Below are positions 22,940-34,400 of a DNA stretch of 64,000 bases, piece by piece. Position numbers and translations under genes: made by a program. This stretch comes from Paramyrothecium sp. XJ0827. Its lineage: Eukaryota > Ascomycota > Sordariomycetes > Hypocreales > Stachybotryaceae. The stretch's first letter is position 1, and every line of letters begins with the position of its first letter. The notes under the pieces were generated by a model, which did not search any database, was not told the DNA's origin, and saw only the letters and a list, made by a program, of their open reading frames with translations. The DNA is taken from the NCBI GenBank assembly GCA_020881915.1, contig JAJFPB010000001.1, forward strand, positions 3,906,001 through 3,970,000, in the 5' to 3' direction.

Positions 22940-24225
22940 GATAACGTGGCAGCACTCGGTTCTCGTTTCCAATCGTCTTGGGCTCACACCATCTCACAAC
23001 GGGTGACACAGCAGGAAACAAACACGCGCCAGTCAGTCAAGCAAGTCAAGTCGAAGAAAATGGCAGCGTCACTCGTCGCCCAGAAGCATGGAGAGGCGAG
23101 GTGAAAAGAGATATATGGCAAGGAACTAGGCTCGGCGAGTTGTGCGAGTTTTGCGGTCTATAACATGCGCAAAGATGCCACACTCGACACAACGAAGCTT
23201 TCGGTTTTCCATTATGAGCCCCGATGAACGGCGCAGTCTGCAAAATGGGATGGGGCATGGGCTCTGGGGTTGCGCAATGCTGGTTGGTGGAGACGAGACG
23301 GGCCCTGGCGATGGCGAGAACCATGATGTGATGCGACCCGAATTAGCAGGAAAGACTATCTATCTAATCCATCTTCGGCAACGGTTACCGGCAAAGACCA
23401 GGGCACCGGGTCGCCCAGAAACCTTCGCAAACCCGAGCTAAACCCCGAGGCAACTGCCTACTTTAACTTAGAATATAAGGTAGTAACTCTCACCCCAACG
23501 GCAAGATTACTTCGGCACATTTTGCGCTGGCAAACCCTCACACGACACATAAACACATGCACACACTTAGGCAGAATCTTTATCCACCCGACGCTGTAGC
23601 GCTTGGCTTTGTGCTCGACTGCCTATTTTTCGCAGTTTGCTTCCATTGGAATTTGCCTATCTTCTTCCTATAAACCTTTCCGTGAAAAGTCTCCCTCCCT
23701 TACCAACCGCACGCCGAAGAGCCAAACAACACATACAATTCTTAGGGTCCGTAGAGGTCGAGATAAAAGAGAGACTCTGCAACCTTTCAATCCTTTGCAT
23801 TTGCCAATGCCCGTCCACCCCCAAGCTTTTCTGGTGGGTTTTTTGTTGAAACACAAAAGAGAAGTTAAAAAGAGACAATCGTACATATAGACGTGGTGTT
23901 CAACCAATCTCCAACCCCCTTCCCCCCTTCTCCAGAAATAACGGAGAAGGAAAAAAACACAAAGGGTTGAGGGGGGAAGGCCAAGCTTTTCCCACCCGTG
24001 CTGTTTGGATTATGTTCCCTCCCCCGTGCCTCGATATGGTAACGCGAGCCTCTCGAGGGGGCTTAAAAATGATGCAAGTCTGGACTTGGACTTCCTCGCG
24101 ACGTTATGCTATCCTTTCTCGTCTCTTCATCATCATCCTCCTCCTCCCCGCCAAGCCATCCACCGGAAACGCGGGAAAGGCCCTGCGCTTCCGCCTTTCG
24201 CCATCGTCGCCTCGGCTAGTGCAAA
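22940..24225. other. Intergenic between MFS and DEF1 genes
   Basis: About 1.3 kb comprising the MFS promoter (near 22,940-23,500) and the long AT- and pyrimidine-rich 3' flank of DEF1. Small frames have no support. Confidence 0.5.
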
Positions 24226-27200
24226 TTAGTGGTAGTTTCCACCCCAGCCGCCGCGCTGCTGCTGGTTGCCGCCGTAGTAGCCTCCGCTGCCGAAGCCCTG
24301 GCTGTACGAGCCATAGGGGCTGTTGCCGTGCTGATTGCCTCCGACGTTGGCACCGGCGCCCATTCCGTAGGCGCTGCTGCCGTGGAGGCCGTGGCCCTGC
24401 AGGTGGCTAGGGTAGCCGCCGTAGGCTCCGCCCATCTGCGAGTTCTGAGGAGGGGGGAGTCCACTCTGTCCGGCGGGGTTGTTGTTGGTGGCGGATCCGG
24501 GACGAGCCCCACCGAGCGAAGGAGACGGACCCGAGCCGGTCTTCGTGTCGCTGAAGGGCTTCAAGTCATCGCCCGAGGATCCGGAAGACGGCTGAGCCTG
24601 GCTATTGAACGACTGGCCCTGCGACTGGAACGTAGATGAGCCGCGGCTAAAGCTGTCGTGAACACTGCCGAAGCTGCTGCCACCCAGGCCAGGTTGGCTG
24701 GCACCTTGGCCGGCGCCCGCTCGGCCGTACTCGCCAAGTCCGGAGCTCAAGCCACTGTCCCGCTGCAGGCTCGAGTGTTGTCCGAAAGAGGCGGGCGATG
24801 AGGCGTGGTCATAAGGAGCGTTGGGAGAGACGCCATAGGGCTGGCCGTACATGGCGCCCTTACCATATGGGCCGAAGTTGCCTTGGCCGTAACCAGAGTA
24901 GTATTGGTGGTAGTAAGGGTTGCTGTAATAGGGGTGGTTGTAGCCGGGGTACTGGCCGTGTGACTGAGGCTGCGATCCAGGGGCATTTGGCTGTTGAGGC
25001 TGGTGGGGCTGCTGCTGTTGCTGAGGGCCCTGGGATTGCTGCTGCGCCTGGCTTTGAGGGGCCGCCTGCTGCTGCGCCTGAGTCGTCGGGTTGGGAGTGC
25101 TGTGGCCGCTGTTTTGGGCATCACCGGCACTACCGCCGAAGCGAGGCTGGTGCGTGCCGCTCTGGGGGTACTGGCTCAAGTTGTCGTTCTGAGACGCGTT
25201 GTAGCCACTGAAACCCCTCTGAGAAGGCACACCCTCCTGCTGACCGTGCGCACCATGCTGTTGGCCGTATTGCTGGCCGTAGAAGTTGTAGGCGTTGCGA
25301 TCCTGCTGGTTTGCAGTGTAATAAGAGGAGTACTCGTTAGGAGCAGACGTGAATACTCCGGTCGGCTGCTGGGATTGGGCCTGGGACGTCTGCGCGGGGA
25401 ATGGATCGAAAGGAGGTTGGGTCGATGGTGTGCTCTGCTGCACGAAGGGGTCGATCGGCTTCTGTGCGACATCTTGGGGTCCAGCCTGGCCGTAACGACC
25501 GAGCTGGTGAGCGCTGGCAGCAGGAGCTTGGGGAACTGTGCAGACATCGGAGTTAGTACGCGGTTCACCTTGATGGGAGGGGGTTGTCACATACCTTGGC
25601 TGGCGCCAGGAGCCTGGGGTGCCGCCGCAGCTGAGGTGACTTGGTTAGCGAAAACGAGTTGAGGTGATTGATTGATACCACTCCTACCAGCTGGGGGTGC
25701 GGCAGAAACAGCCGCCGCGGGCTTCTGCGAGAAGGATTCGGGGATCGATGCAGGTTGAGCAACGGGAGGAAGCGAAGCACGTGGGTGGGCGACGGGGGAA
25801 TCGGCGGGGGGTTGGGCACGAGTCTCGGGTTCTTCGCGGTCGCCGTCGATATCTTCATCGCCCTCATTCAAGTTGAAAGCGCCAAACTGAACAGCAGCCC
25901 TGTCCACCTCGCGGTTGCCGGGCATGCGAACAGCCTCTTCCTGGTCGAGAACTCGTCGCTGGTAGCTAGGGACGCGGGTAGATCTCTCAGTCGTGGCCTT
26001 GATCGCAGATGTCGCAAATCCGCTCGGGATGGCGGTCGGTCGCTGTGTCTGGTGCTGCTGATGAGCAGCTGAGAGTGGAGTAACAGCAGCGCTAGCAGGA
26101 TTCTGTCGCGGGTCCCAAGAGTCAGCAGCAGTGCTTGCGGCGGTACCAGTCGCGGGTGGTTGGGAGTCGTCAACAACCTGTTCGAGATTTGTCTCGGTAA
26201 GTTCGTCTTTGGAGGGAGGGAGGGCAATTTCGGGTTCGACAATGGCGGGCGCGGGTTCAGTTGCTTCGACTTGGGGAGCGACAGGTGTAGATTCCTCTTC
26301 AGCCTGCGCAGGTTCGGGCACAGGCTCCTCGGTAACAGGCTCATCAACAGGTGCGGGCTGGGCGGGTTCGGATACGGCAGGTGCGGGTACGGTTGCAGGT
26401 GCAGGTGCAGGTGCTTCCTTTGGCTTTGGAGCAACCTTGGGAGTCGTCGACTGACGCACCATGCTGGCCCAAGTCTTGGTTTGTGGCGCGGCGGGTTTGG
26501 GGGCTTCAGGAGCAGCGGCGGGCTTCTCGGTAGAGGCAGCCTTCTGCTCTTCCTCATCAACCTTGTCCTTGATCTCGCTGTAGGCAGGAGATTCTTCCGT
26601 AGGTACAGACAGCTGTTGGGTATCCTTGTTTCGGGCGCCATTGGTAGGCGGGTTCGATGCACGGCCACGTCCACCACGGCCACCACGATCAGAAGCTCTG
26701 CCTCGACCACGAGCGCCTTCTGACACAGCACGACCACCGCGGGTCGCTCGGGCTCCAGCTGTAGATGATTCGTGGGTTGCGGGAGCGGCGCTGGGCTCCT
26801 TGGTCTTCGGCCGAGAGACTTTCTTGGTCTTCGAGACCTCGCCCCACTGAGAAATGGTGCCTAAAGAGAAGGTTAGCAATTACCTTGAGATGTGGTAGAC
26901 AATATACGAGTAGTTTCTCGATGGAGCCAATTGTCGAAGTAGCCATATGCTTCGACAACGTTTCGAACACGGGCAGGAGTGGAAAACATCACGGCATAGG
27001 TCAACATACCCTCAGCAATGCGTGCGACAGCTTCATTCTCGTCGCCATTCGTTTCTTGGAGAGCATAGAGGACGTCGGCCTCAGACCAATCGGGGAACAT
27101 CTCCCGAATCACAGAAGTCTTGTTGCCAAACTGCTTTCGGAGCTCGGCAAAATCACCTTCGTCGTCAAAAGCACTGGGCGAGTCATCCACAGTCTTGCTG

Positions 27201-27307
27201 TCAGCGCCATTGGTTCGGCGGCCGCCTCGACCGGCGAAGCCTCCTCTGCCACCGCGACCTGAGCCTCTACCGCGCGAGGCGGAGGGCCTTGAGACGACCT
27301 CGGACAT
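24226..27307 (-). CDS. DEF1: RNA polymerase II degradation factor DEF1-like, CUE domain and Q-rich tail
   Basis: Three exons (27307-27010, 26860-25595, 25535-24226), about 957 residues. Def1 promotes ubiquitylation and removal of stalled RNA polymerase II after DNA damage. Residues 11-31 are RGG repeats. A CUE-type ubiquitin-binding domain follows at about 53-98 (FGNKTSVIREMFPDW, then DVLYALQETNGDENEAVARI). The middle is a second RGG-like stretch, then Ala/Pro/Glu-rich disorder containing the WASMVRQ motif. The C-terminal half is prion-like: poly-Gln tracts, FYGQQYGQQHG, YNHPYYSNPYYHQYYSGYG and a closing Gly/Tyr/Asn tract. The order CUE - acidic/proline linker - Q-rich tail matches the yeast protein, though the tail is longer. 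Introns are 149 bp and 59 bp. The gene is divergent from the gene at 28905. Confidence 0.9.
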
Positions 27308-28904
27308 GGAAATGGTAGTGGGAGGGTTCGGCTATGGTGCTGCGATGGTGGAGGGAAAAGCTGTTGCAGTGGCCCGTTCAGGTGGCCTCTGCGAAGCAAC
27401 ACGCAAGTGAGGGAATGGAAGGAAAAAGGACGACAATCTCAAGTTGCCTGATAGGCGTCGATGAGTGTGCGACGACGTAATGAGAAGAGGGTGTGCAGGG
27501 CTTTGGGAGGTTGAAGGTGGAGGGCAAGGGGAGGGCACGAGGTTTTCCCCAGAGACAGAACAAAGGTCCAAGTTACGAAGGTTTTGCCTTAGCGGCTGGT
27601 GACGCCCCCTTGACTGCGTCTGGGCCCCAGAAGGTGAAGGTACAAGCAAGGCGACGCAAAGTAACTGTAGGGCAGGTCCAGGCTGTCAGGTACTTGGCTC
27701 AGCTTCCCTGCCGTGCACGAAAGCTGCCTGTTGTGGGGTATCGGCTGGGAGCCGTTGTCAGCAGGTGACCACGACCGGCTGCCACCGTTACTTTCGCTCT
27801 CGCCTTGTTGTGGCGGGCTTCGGCGTACATGACTGCCCAAATGCGGGACCCTGTGGGTACTCTGATAGCTAGCCACAGCAGAATGTGCACAATGTGCTGC
27901 TAGAGCCGATTCGCTTCACTCAGGTATAGTACCTCCCCTGCGCGGTGGTATTCTGTTCCCGCCTGAGGTCGAGACTGAAGGTAGGGTACAGCTAGGTGGT
28001 TACAGTGGCTGACCTGAAGCAAGCATCAGAAGCAAGCAAAGATGGGGCCCGTCGTCACCATTTACCTGGACCCGGACCTCGGGACTTGTGTCTCTACCTT
28101 CAAGCTCATCAGGGAAATGACGAGTAGCAAATAATGGGCATTTCTGAAGGATAGACACAGTCAGGAACATAGCTGTATCCCCTCAATTGACTTTCCTCAA
28201 GCTGCAGCTCTTGGCCGTGTCATTGTAGCAAGGTCGACAAAAGAGGCCCAATCACTAGAACCCGCCTCAGCTAAGGTACATCATCAGGGCAACAGCGTCA
28301 CATCTCGTCTCAGCCCAGCATGGATGCCACAAAATAAAGGTACCTTACCTAAGGTACCTTTTGCCTCGTCCACGAGCCGATCGAGCAGCGAAGCAACGAC
28401 CAAATCCCCTGCGACAGCGGGCCATTACGTGCAGGACTTATCAGCTCCAGTGGCCAGATCAAAATGGCCAGTGCTGCTCGTCTAATCGTGCGTTCGCTTC
28501 GTTCCGGGACGAATGGCGTGACTACCCCAACTGTGTCACGCTACCTCTTCCTCAGAGCAGCAGTTACGGTCCAAGAGGTACCTCATTTTGCATTACTCGC
28601 CGGGACGCTGCGCCATGCTTCTGGGCCTGTCCGGCTCCACTCAAGCTCCTCGCTTGGTGGGACGCACTGCGACGCGATGTACTGAGGTAAGGTACCTTAT
28701 TACCTTACCAAGACCAAGGGGACTCTCTCTGCCTGGCTTTTTTAGCACCAAGTCGATCAAGATCACATGACCCGGCGTCACTCGCCGTGATGCTCGTTCA
28801 ACGCCGGCATCCACGGCTGTAGAATCAACGAATTGATTCAAGCCACCACCGCGAGCCCAAAGTCCTAGCCAGCTGCCTTCCGGCACTGGTTCTTGCCGCT
28901 CGCA
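27308..28904. other. Divergent promoter region with GGTACC-type motifs
   Basis: About 1.6 kb between DEF1 and the gene at 28905. It carries several copies of an AAGGTACCTT / TTACCTAAGG motif (28,340-28,364; 28,685-28,712) and a GAGGTACCTC palindrome near 28,576. An ORF starting at ATG 28464 (MASAARLIVRSLRSG) looks like a mitochondrial presequence and may be an unresolved first exon of the downstream gene. Confidence 0.5.
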
Positions 28905-30113
28905 ATGTACTCGACCAAGTCTGTCCAGGCTCTACAGAACCTTTTCAAGGGCTACCACCAACCGCTTCCGCTATCGAAACATCAGTCCGAAAAGCTTCTG
29001 AACGGCATCAAGTCGTCATTCCGAGAGCAGCTCAATCGCGAGTATGGTCCAAGCTCCGAAGAGGCCTCTTCCCAACCCAAACCAAGCGATGCGCGCAGCC
29101 ATGAGCGCAATCCCGCCGCAACTCAGCATCTAAAGTCCATCTTGGCAAATCCTCTCTTCAGTTACACCAACACCGCGACACCAACGGTTCGGAAGCTGAA
29201 GACAATACCGGAGCGCGATCCCATCGACGTCTTCGATCATGCCGTTGCCAAGGGAATGATGACCGTCAGGGCTGCTGCGGGCTGCTTGGTTGCAAAGGCG
29301 CAGCAGCTTTCCAAGCAGCCGCACGCCGCCATGGCTTCCTCAGGGACGGCCATGCGGATTCTGCAATGGCTACGTACATCAGGCCAGGAAGACCAACTCG
29401 AGTTCCTCGATCACAAACACTCCTTGTTTGTGCAAACTCTGACGCCGTTCCTCGTTGCTGAGGGGCAGGATGCCGTGATATGGGAATGGCTTACCCGCAC
29501 AATGACTGAGGATTCCCTTGCGCTGAGCGATGAAGAACGGGCAACGCGCGCTTCTTTCTTACTCTCTCGGCTCGTGCGAGCCCAATGTCAACCACACAGT
29601 GGATCTCTAAATACTGCCATCACCACCATCCTTCGAGCGGAGCAAGAGTTCAAACAACACCCGTCGCTACCCAAATTACTGGCACTGTCCTGGAGGTCGG
29701 TCTCCTGGATGACAACCGTCGAGGCCTTCAGCAGGACAACCCCATCTCAGGATCTCTATGAAGCCCACATGGCCACAGCAGAACGTCTCTCGTTGCGAGT
29801 CCCGGTGGAAACAGCACATCTTCACCTATATCACCCAACCAACCCTGATCACAGCGCTGCCCTCAGTCTCTTCAATGATGATTCGACCATAGATAAGCTT
29901 CTCGGCAAGTTTTACAAGCTCGGCCCTGTCAAAGAAAGGTCCAAGACGCCCTTGAACGTCTTGGCTTGGCTGGCCCTGCTGGGTCAAGACACCATCGAAC
30001 ACCTGAGGCAGGCAGGCAAGGCTCAAGATGCCGAGAACATCCAGGAGCTTCTTGAAGCCCGTCTGTCGAGCGTCTTCAACCCCTCCACGCTACCCCATCT
30101 TCTCAAAGTTTGA
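28905..30113 (+). CDS. Conserved-looking, probably mitochondrial protein of unknown function
   Basis: 402 residues from ATG 28905 in one exon. The N-terminus begins MYSTKSVQALQNLF; 'YSTKS' typically sits just after a mitochondrial presequence, so an upstream exon may supply the real start. A CCAG acceptor-like site at 28869-28872 keeps the frame open. The body is mostly alpha-helical with many Leu/Ala heptads, compatible with a helical-repeat protein. It includes DVFDHAVAKGMMTVRAAAG and WLRTSGQEDQLEFLDHKHS. The C-terminus has LLGKFYKLGPVKERSKTPL and LNVLAWLALLG. No catalytic motif or TM helix is visible. A role in mitochondrial gene expression is a guess. It converges with TPA1. Confidence 0.8.
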   Translation: MYSTKSVQALQNLFKGYHQPLPLSKHQSEKLLNGIKSSFREQLNREYGPSSEEASSQPKPSDARSHERNPAATQHLKSILANPLFSYTNTATPTVRKLKTIPERDPIDVFDHAVAKGMMTVRAAAGCLVAKAQQLSKQPHAAMASSGTAMRILQWLRTSGQEDQLEFLDHKHSLFVQTLTPFLVAEGQDAVIWEWLTRTMTEDSLALSDEERATRASFLLSRLVRAQCQPHSGSLNTAITTILRAEQEFKQHPSLPKLLALSWRSVSWMTTVEAFSRTTPSQDLYEAHMATAERLSLRVPVETAHLHLYHPTNPDHSAALSLFNDDSTIDKLLGKFYKLGPVKERSKTPLNVLAWLALLGQDTIEHLRQAGKAQDAENIQELLEARLSSVFNPSTLPHLLKV

Positions 30114-30667
30114 GATCTGATTCAGGAAAGCATGCCTAAATGCATGTCACGAATCAATAAACTTTGCCGTTGAATGCTCGAGGTTTAGTAAATTAAGCCT
30201 TCCGAATGCTTCTATCAAACAGACAGGAGCCGTCTGCAAACCCTGACCAGACAAGCTTCTCTGGGTGCACTGCAGCCAAATCTGCCATTCAAGGGCGTAA
30301 AACTTCCTCACATGGACTCTGCATCTAGGAATGTCAAAGGCAGAACCAAGGATGCCACGAGACGTCCTGACGATGTTCTTCCGGCCCTGTTATCACGTAT
30401 GGCAGGCTATTGTTAGAGCATACCCCCGCATAATGTCCGGAGCAATGCAGTGAGTGGCCTGGGAGGAAGAGGGCAGGGAAACGGCCCCGTAGCACGCTCC
30501 ATGCCAGTCGCTCACAACGAGCGTTTCATTATCGCAAGGGACAGGACATTCCCTCATGTACACAGATAGCACCACAGAGTGTCACCAGAACAAGCTGACA
30601 TAATGATACCACGATATGAAATCGATCTGTCCTTTTTGCTCGTAGCTCTCTATCGAAGTGTTATCAA
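30114..30667. other. Convergent intergenic region
   Basis: 3' ends of the 28905 gene and of TPA1 face each other. Nothing else is supported. Confidence 0.6.
30156..30161 (+). terminator. Poly(A) signal of the 28905 gene
   Basis: AATAAA lies 43 bp after the stop codon on the coding strand, a plausible polyadenylation signal. Confidence 0.5.
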
Positions 30668-32666
30668 CTAATCAGAATCGCTCTCGTCCCGGTCCGAGAA
30701 GCCTTGGAACTCTTCCTCCGACTCATCATCAGCAGGGCCAGCGCCGGCACCCGCGCCCTCCCCATCCTCCTCATCGTCCTCGTCCTCGACCCCGTAGTTA
30801 CCAGAGATATCCCATCGATCCCCCGGCGCTCGTTCGCTTACGTATTTAATGAATTTGAGCGTGCCACTGTCCCGAAGAACCAGTGTCATCTTGTTCCAGG
30901 CAGCAGCTTGGAAGAAAAGGATATTGTCGTCGTCTGCGCTGGATTTGTAGACCGCGGCATCTTCGTCCCCGTCGTCGTCGCCGGCCATATAGACCTCGTG
31001 GCCGCCTACCTCTCCAGATTCCGTTTCACTTTCTATCTCAGGGGCTTTGCCTTTGCCTTTGCCCTTGCTCTTACCCTTTTTGTCTGCGGGTTTCTCCTCG
31101 GCCTCCGCCGCGTCTTCGCTCTCGTCATCGTCTCCCCAGCCGGTCGTTGGCGTAAAGCCTAGATTGAGCTCCAAGCGCGCCTTTCCATCGTGGCCAGTTG
31201 CGAGTGTATAATCTTTTCCGCGGCGGAAGCGACGAGCCATTAGGTCAAAGCTTTCAATTGTGCAGCCAGTGGCCAATTGAAGCCAATGGCGGAACTGACG
31301 ACTTGGAAGGAAAACATCCAGCAGCTCAGTGATGGGAGACTCTTCTTGCGAGGTACGAAGCTGATCCGGCCCGGTCGGTTGTTGGTAAAGGTATCGGTGC
31401 TTGTGAGGCGGTTTGGCCACTCTCCAGGACGATGACTTTTCAATAGCAGGGCCTTCTTCAGGTAAACCTTCCTTCTCCTCAGCAGTTACATAGTCCTTGA
31501 GCTTTTTAGCAAATTTTTTGGATAGAATGCTACCAAGAGTGATGCTAGAGTTCTCCTCAAAGTGCTCAGAGACCTGCTCAAGAGTGTCTGGTGTGAGGTA
31601 GGTGGGTGCGAGATACTTGAGCAGAAACTCAAGATCAGCCTCCTCAAATTCGTCCTGGCTGGATTTTGGCGTGTCAAGCTTGACTGTCTGAGATTGTGGC
31701 ATGTCGTATTGAGCAGGGTTTCCCTGCAGTTGCATGAGACTGCTGTTCTTCGCGTTTCTCTCTTCTTCGCCCTTGATGTAGCCATCCTCGCCAATCTGTG
31801 GGATATGGAACCAACCACTAATAGCCATGCGAATGCGGCCACCGTCCTTCTCTAGCTGCTTCTTATTCTTGGCATGATACACTTCTTCGACATCGTGAAA
31901 GCTCTCGCCAGGCTGCACAGCAAAGAAGCTCAGCTGGTTCCAGGCGGGTGGGATGACCTTGACAACGTCCGGAAGGGGCGTTTTTGCAACTTCACCGTCC
32001 TTGTTGGTGATTTCCTGGACGGGGAAGAGGCGCAATGCGCCGCCCCATTCAGGCTTCCAAGGAGTGTCTGGGTCCGTGAGGTAGAGGATATAGCTGACTC
32101 TGCGGCTGCCGATAACGTCGTCATGGCAAAGGAGATAGCATCCCGGGGTATAAACGTTGATTGCCATGTCTGTCTTCCGCCCACTCAGAGGGCCACAGCC
32201 AGTGATGCGAGAGACATAATCGCGAAATGTCTCCGAGTAGATCGCATCGCGCAGGGCTAGCAGTGAAGGAAGCTTGGCCAGAGATGCATCGTCGAGGCCG
32301 TCGAGATTGGCAAGATCTCCAGACTGGTGGATCTTGTAAATATCGGTCTCCTTGGGTGTAAACTCGACATTGCTTCGGATTTCGTCTCGGACTGCTCGGA
32401 GAAGCTTGTCGTTGACCAAGCCCTCGATTACTGCATGCTTGTAGGGTTCGGACTCTGCGTACTGCTTCGTGTATGAGTCCCAGACTTTTCGGTTGAAAAG
32501 CCCATCGCGGAAACGCTTCTTTGCTTCTTCGGCGCTCAAAGCTGGGTGCGGGATTCAGTTCAGCAATTGCTTCCAATGCGGCTCGAAAGCAAGTTGACTT
32601 ACAGGTCTTGGATCTCTTGCTGCTGGCTTTCTTGCCATTGGCCTGCGCCTCTGCCTTTCTTTTCAT
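30668..32666 (-). CDS. TPA1: 2-oxoglutarate/Fe(II) prolyl hydroxylase, Tpa1/Ofd1 family
   Basis: Two exons (32666-32603 and 32541-30668), 61-bp intron, 645 residues. The short first exon encodes a Lys/Arg-rich start (MKRKAEAQANGKKASSKRSK) that resembles a nuclear localisation signal. The catalytic double-stranded beta-helix domain comes first, with the iron ligands H161-x-D163 in LLCHDDVIG and H237 in GESFHDVEEV, and the 2-oxoglutarate-binding Arg259 in RMAISGWFH. A second, degenerate helix domain follows after about residue 310. Towards the end are acidic, Lys-rich low-complexity stretches and an Asp/Glu tail. The family hydroxylates a proline of ribosomal protein uS12 and links oxygen to translation termination or, in fission yeast (Ofd1), to sterol-regulator turnover. 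Length matches the yeast enzyme. Confidence 0.93.
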
Positions 32667-33465
32667 GGCTGCCCCGTACTTGGACTTCTTGGGGAACTGG
32701 CTATCGAGGAAGACTCTTGGATGAATGGCGGAAGGACTCGGAGGTCAAGCTAGAGCGGGTTTGAAGTGGGCTGATCGCGGCATCATCTTTTTTAATTTTT
32801 GGGGGACGACGGAAAGCCGTTCCTCCCTTATCAGATGGCGCTTATCGTTCAAGTTCCTGTACCTGCACAACCCCGTTCAAGTCCACTAGTGTCTGCTTGA
32901 TTTCCCAATTTCTGAAGTAGAGCTACCTTACTGGAACCTCTCCGATCCGCCAAGTCAAGGTGGACGGATATTGTCTCTGGGCAGTGTCTGGGATGGTCCT
33001 GTTCTATTTCTACGACGAATAGGGCACAAAGTTCCAATGTGCGCGATTCAGCCGCTCCAGGCACGCTGACGGCGGCCTAGCATTGGTCTGGCAAGGACGA
33101 TGCGCCATCCTCAAGCGCTCACTCTGCATTGAACAATCATCGTAGCCAGCTGCTGGGCGCTCTAACACTGGACGGATAGGGCGAGGGGGCCGCATTGCGA
33201 AACATGCAAGTAGACGCTGAGCACCACACTGGGGCAACCTGCACGTCAGAAGGGGTGACGCATGGACAAGCCAACTTCCCCGGAAATAGAAAGTATCATC
33301 TGTACTGTGACGTTCATACAGCCTTCCGCAATCATTAGCATGTGGGCATTGTCTGAAGCCGCATTGGTAACACTTCTATATTCACCTTTCTACAAAACTA
33401 TTCGTAATCGCTTCATCGAATCATAAGAAAGATGCTTCCAAATTACGTAAGGTAGCTATTGTGGG
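32667..33465. other. Intergenic between TPA1 and RPE1
   Basis: About 0.8 kb containing the TPA1 promoter and the RPE1 3' flank; no supported ORF. Confidence 0.6.
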
Positions 33466-34400
33466 CTATACCTTGCTCACCCTGGAAGCAACGGATTTTC
33501 GCAACAACGATATCACCTCTGCCGGATCTTGAGCACCAAAGACGGCACTGCCTGCAACAATGACGTTGGCGCCAGCATCGGCAGCTTGATCGATTGTCGC
33601 CGGACCAATGCCACCGTCGACCTCAATGTTCAAGTCAGGATATCGCTTTCGCAGCTCCTGTACCTTGGGCAGCTCAGAGGCCATGAACTTCTGACCGCCA
33701 AATCCGGGGTAAACGGTCATGACAAGGACCATCTGTATTGGAAAGCTTTAGATGGTGTCTTCCATGCAGAGTAGATGGGTGTGTTACTCACGTCGGGCCT
33801 CTCCTTCTCCTCCGTGTTCTCGAGGATGTCCCACAAAACGTCGACGGAAGTGTCTGGCTTGATGGCAATGCCGGCAAGTAGGCCACAGTCATGAATGTAC
33901 CGGATCAGCGCCTTGGGGTTGGTCTTCTTGTCGGATGTCTCCTCGGGGCTCTCAGCATCGCTGGAAAATGCGGCCTCGTAGTGGAAGCAATACAGGTCGC
34001 AGCCGGCTTTCTGGAATTCCTTGACCCATTTCTTGGGCTGCAGACCGTCAGTCTCCCGTCGCATCGAGAACCGTCAAGAGACGACGTGAGTCCTCACCTC
34101 TGCAATCATCATGTGGCAATCGAATGTGCCTCTTCCGTAGCTCTTGGTGGGCTTGTCGACATGCTTTCGAATCTTGGCCACGACGGGGGCACCGAAGGTG
34201 ATGTTTGGCACAAAATGACCATCCCTAGATAGAGCATCCAGTCAGCAGGTAGTAGTAGAGTCCGGTCAGACATGCAGCACGCACATGATGTCCACATGGA
34301 GCCAATCGGCACCTTGCTCCATGGTGCGCGCGCAGTCATGGCCGAACTGCGCGAAGTCGGCCGACAGGATGGATGGAGCTATAATCGCATTGGGAGCCAT
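33466..34400 (-). CDS. RPE1: Ribulose-5-phosphate 3-epimerase
   Basis: Four exons (34400-34285, 34224-34098, 34037-33792, 33732-33466) give 251 residues. The enzyme interconverts ribulose-5-phosphate and xylulose-5-phosphate in the cytosolic pentose phosphate pathway. The TIM-barrel signatures appear in order: [13 protein letters not shown] at the N-terminus, HVDIMDGHFVPN (metal-binding His and Asp; split by intron 1), [10 protein letters not shown] (split by intron 2), [12 protein letters not shown] and [10 protein letters not shown] with the phosphate-binding GSAVFG near the end. The segment between strands 3 and 4 is longer than in bacteria ([16 protein letters not shown]), as in other fungi. 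All three introns are 59-60 bp with canonical ends. The gene is divergent from the REI1-like gene and in tandem behind TPA1. Confidence 0.97.

Noticed and set aside
24994..25662. 222-codon plus-strand ORF inside DEF1
   Set aside because: Leu/Arg-rich antisense of the Gln/Ala-rich DEF1 exon.
28893..28904. Upstream non-ATG start for the mitochondrial-type protein
   Set aside because: The first real ATG in frame is 28905; the longer start would need TTG.
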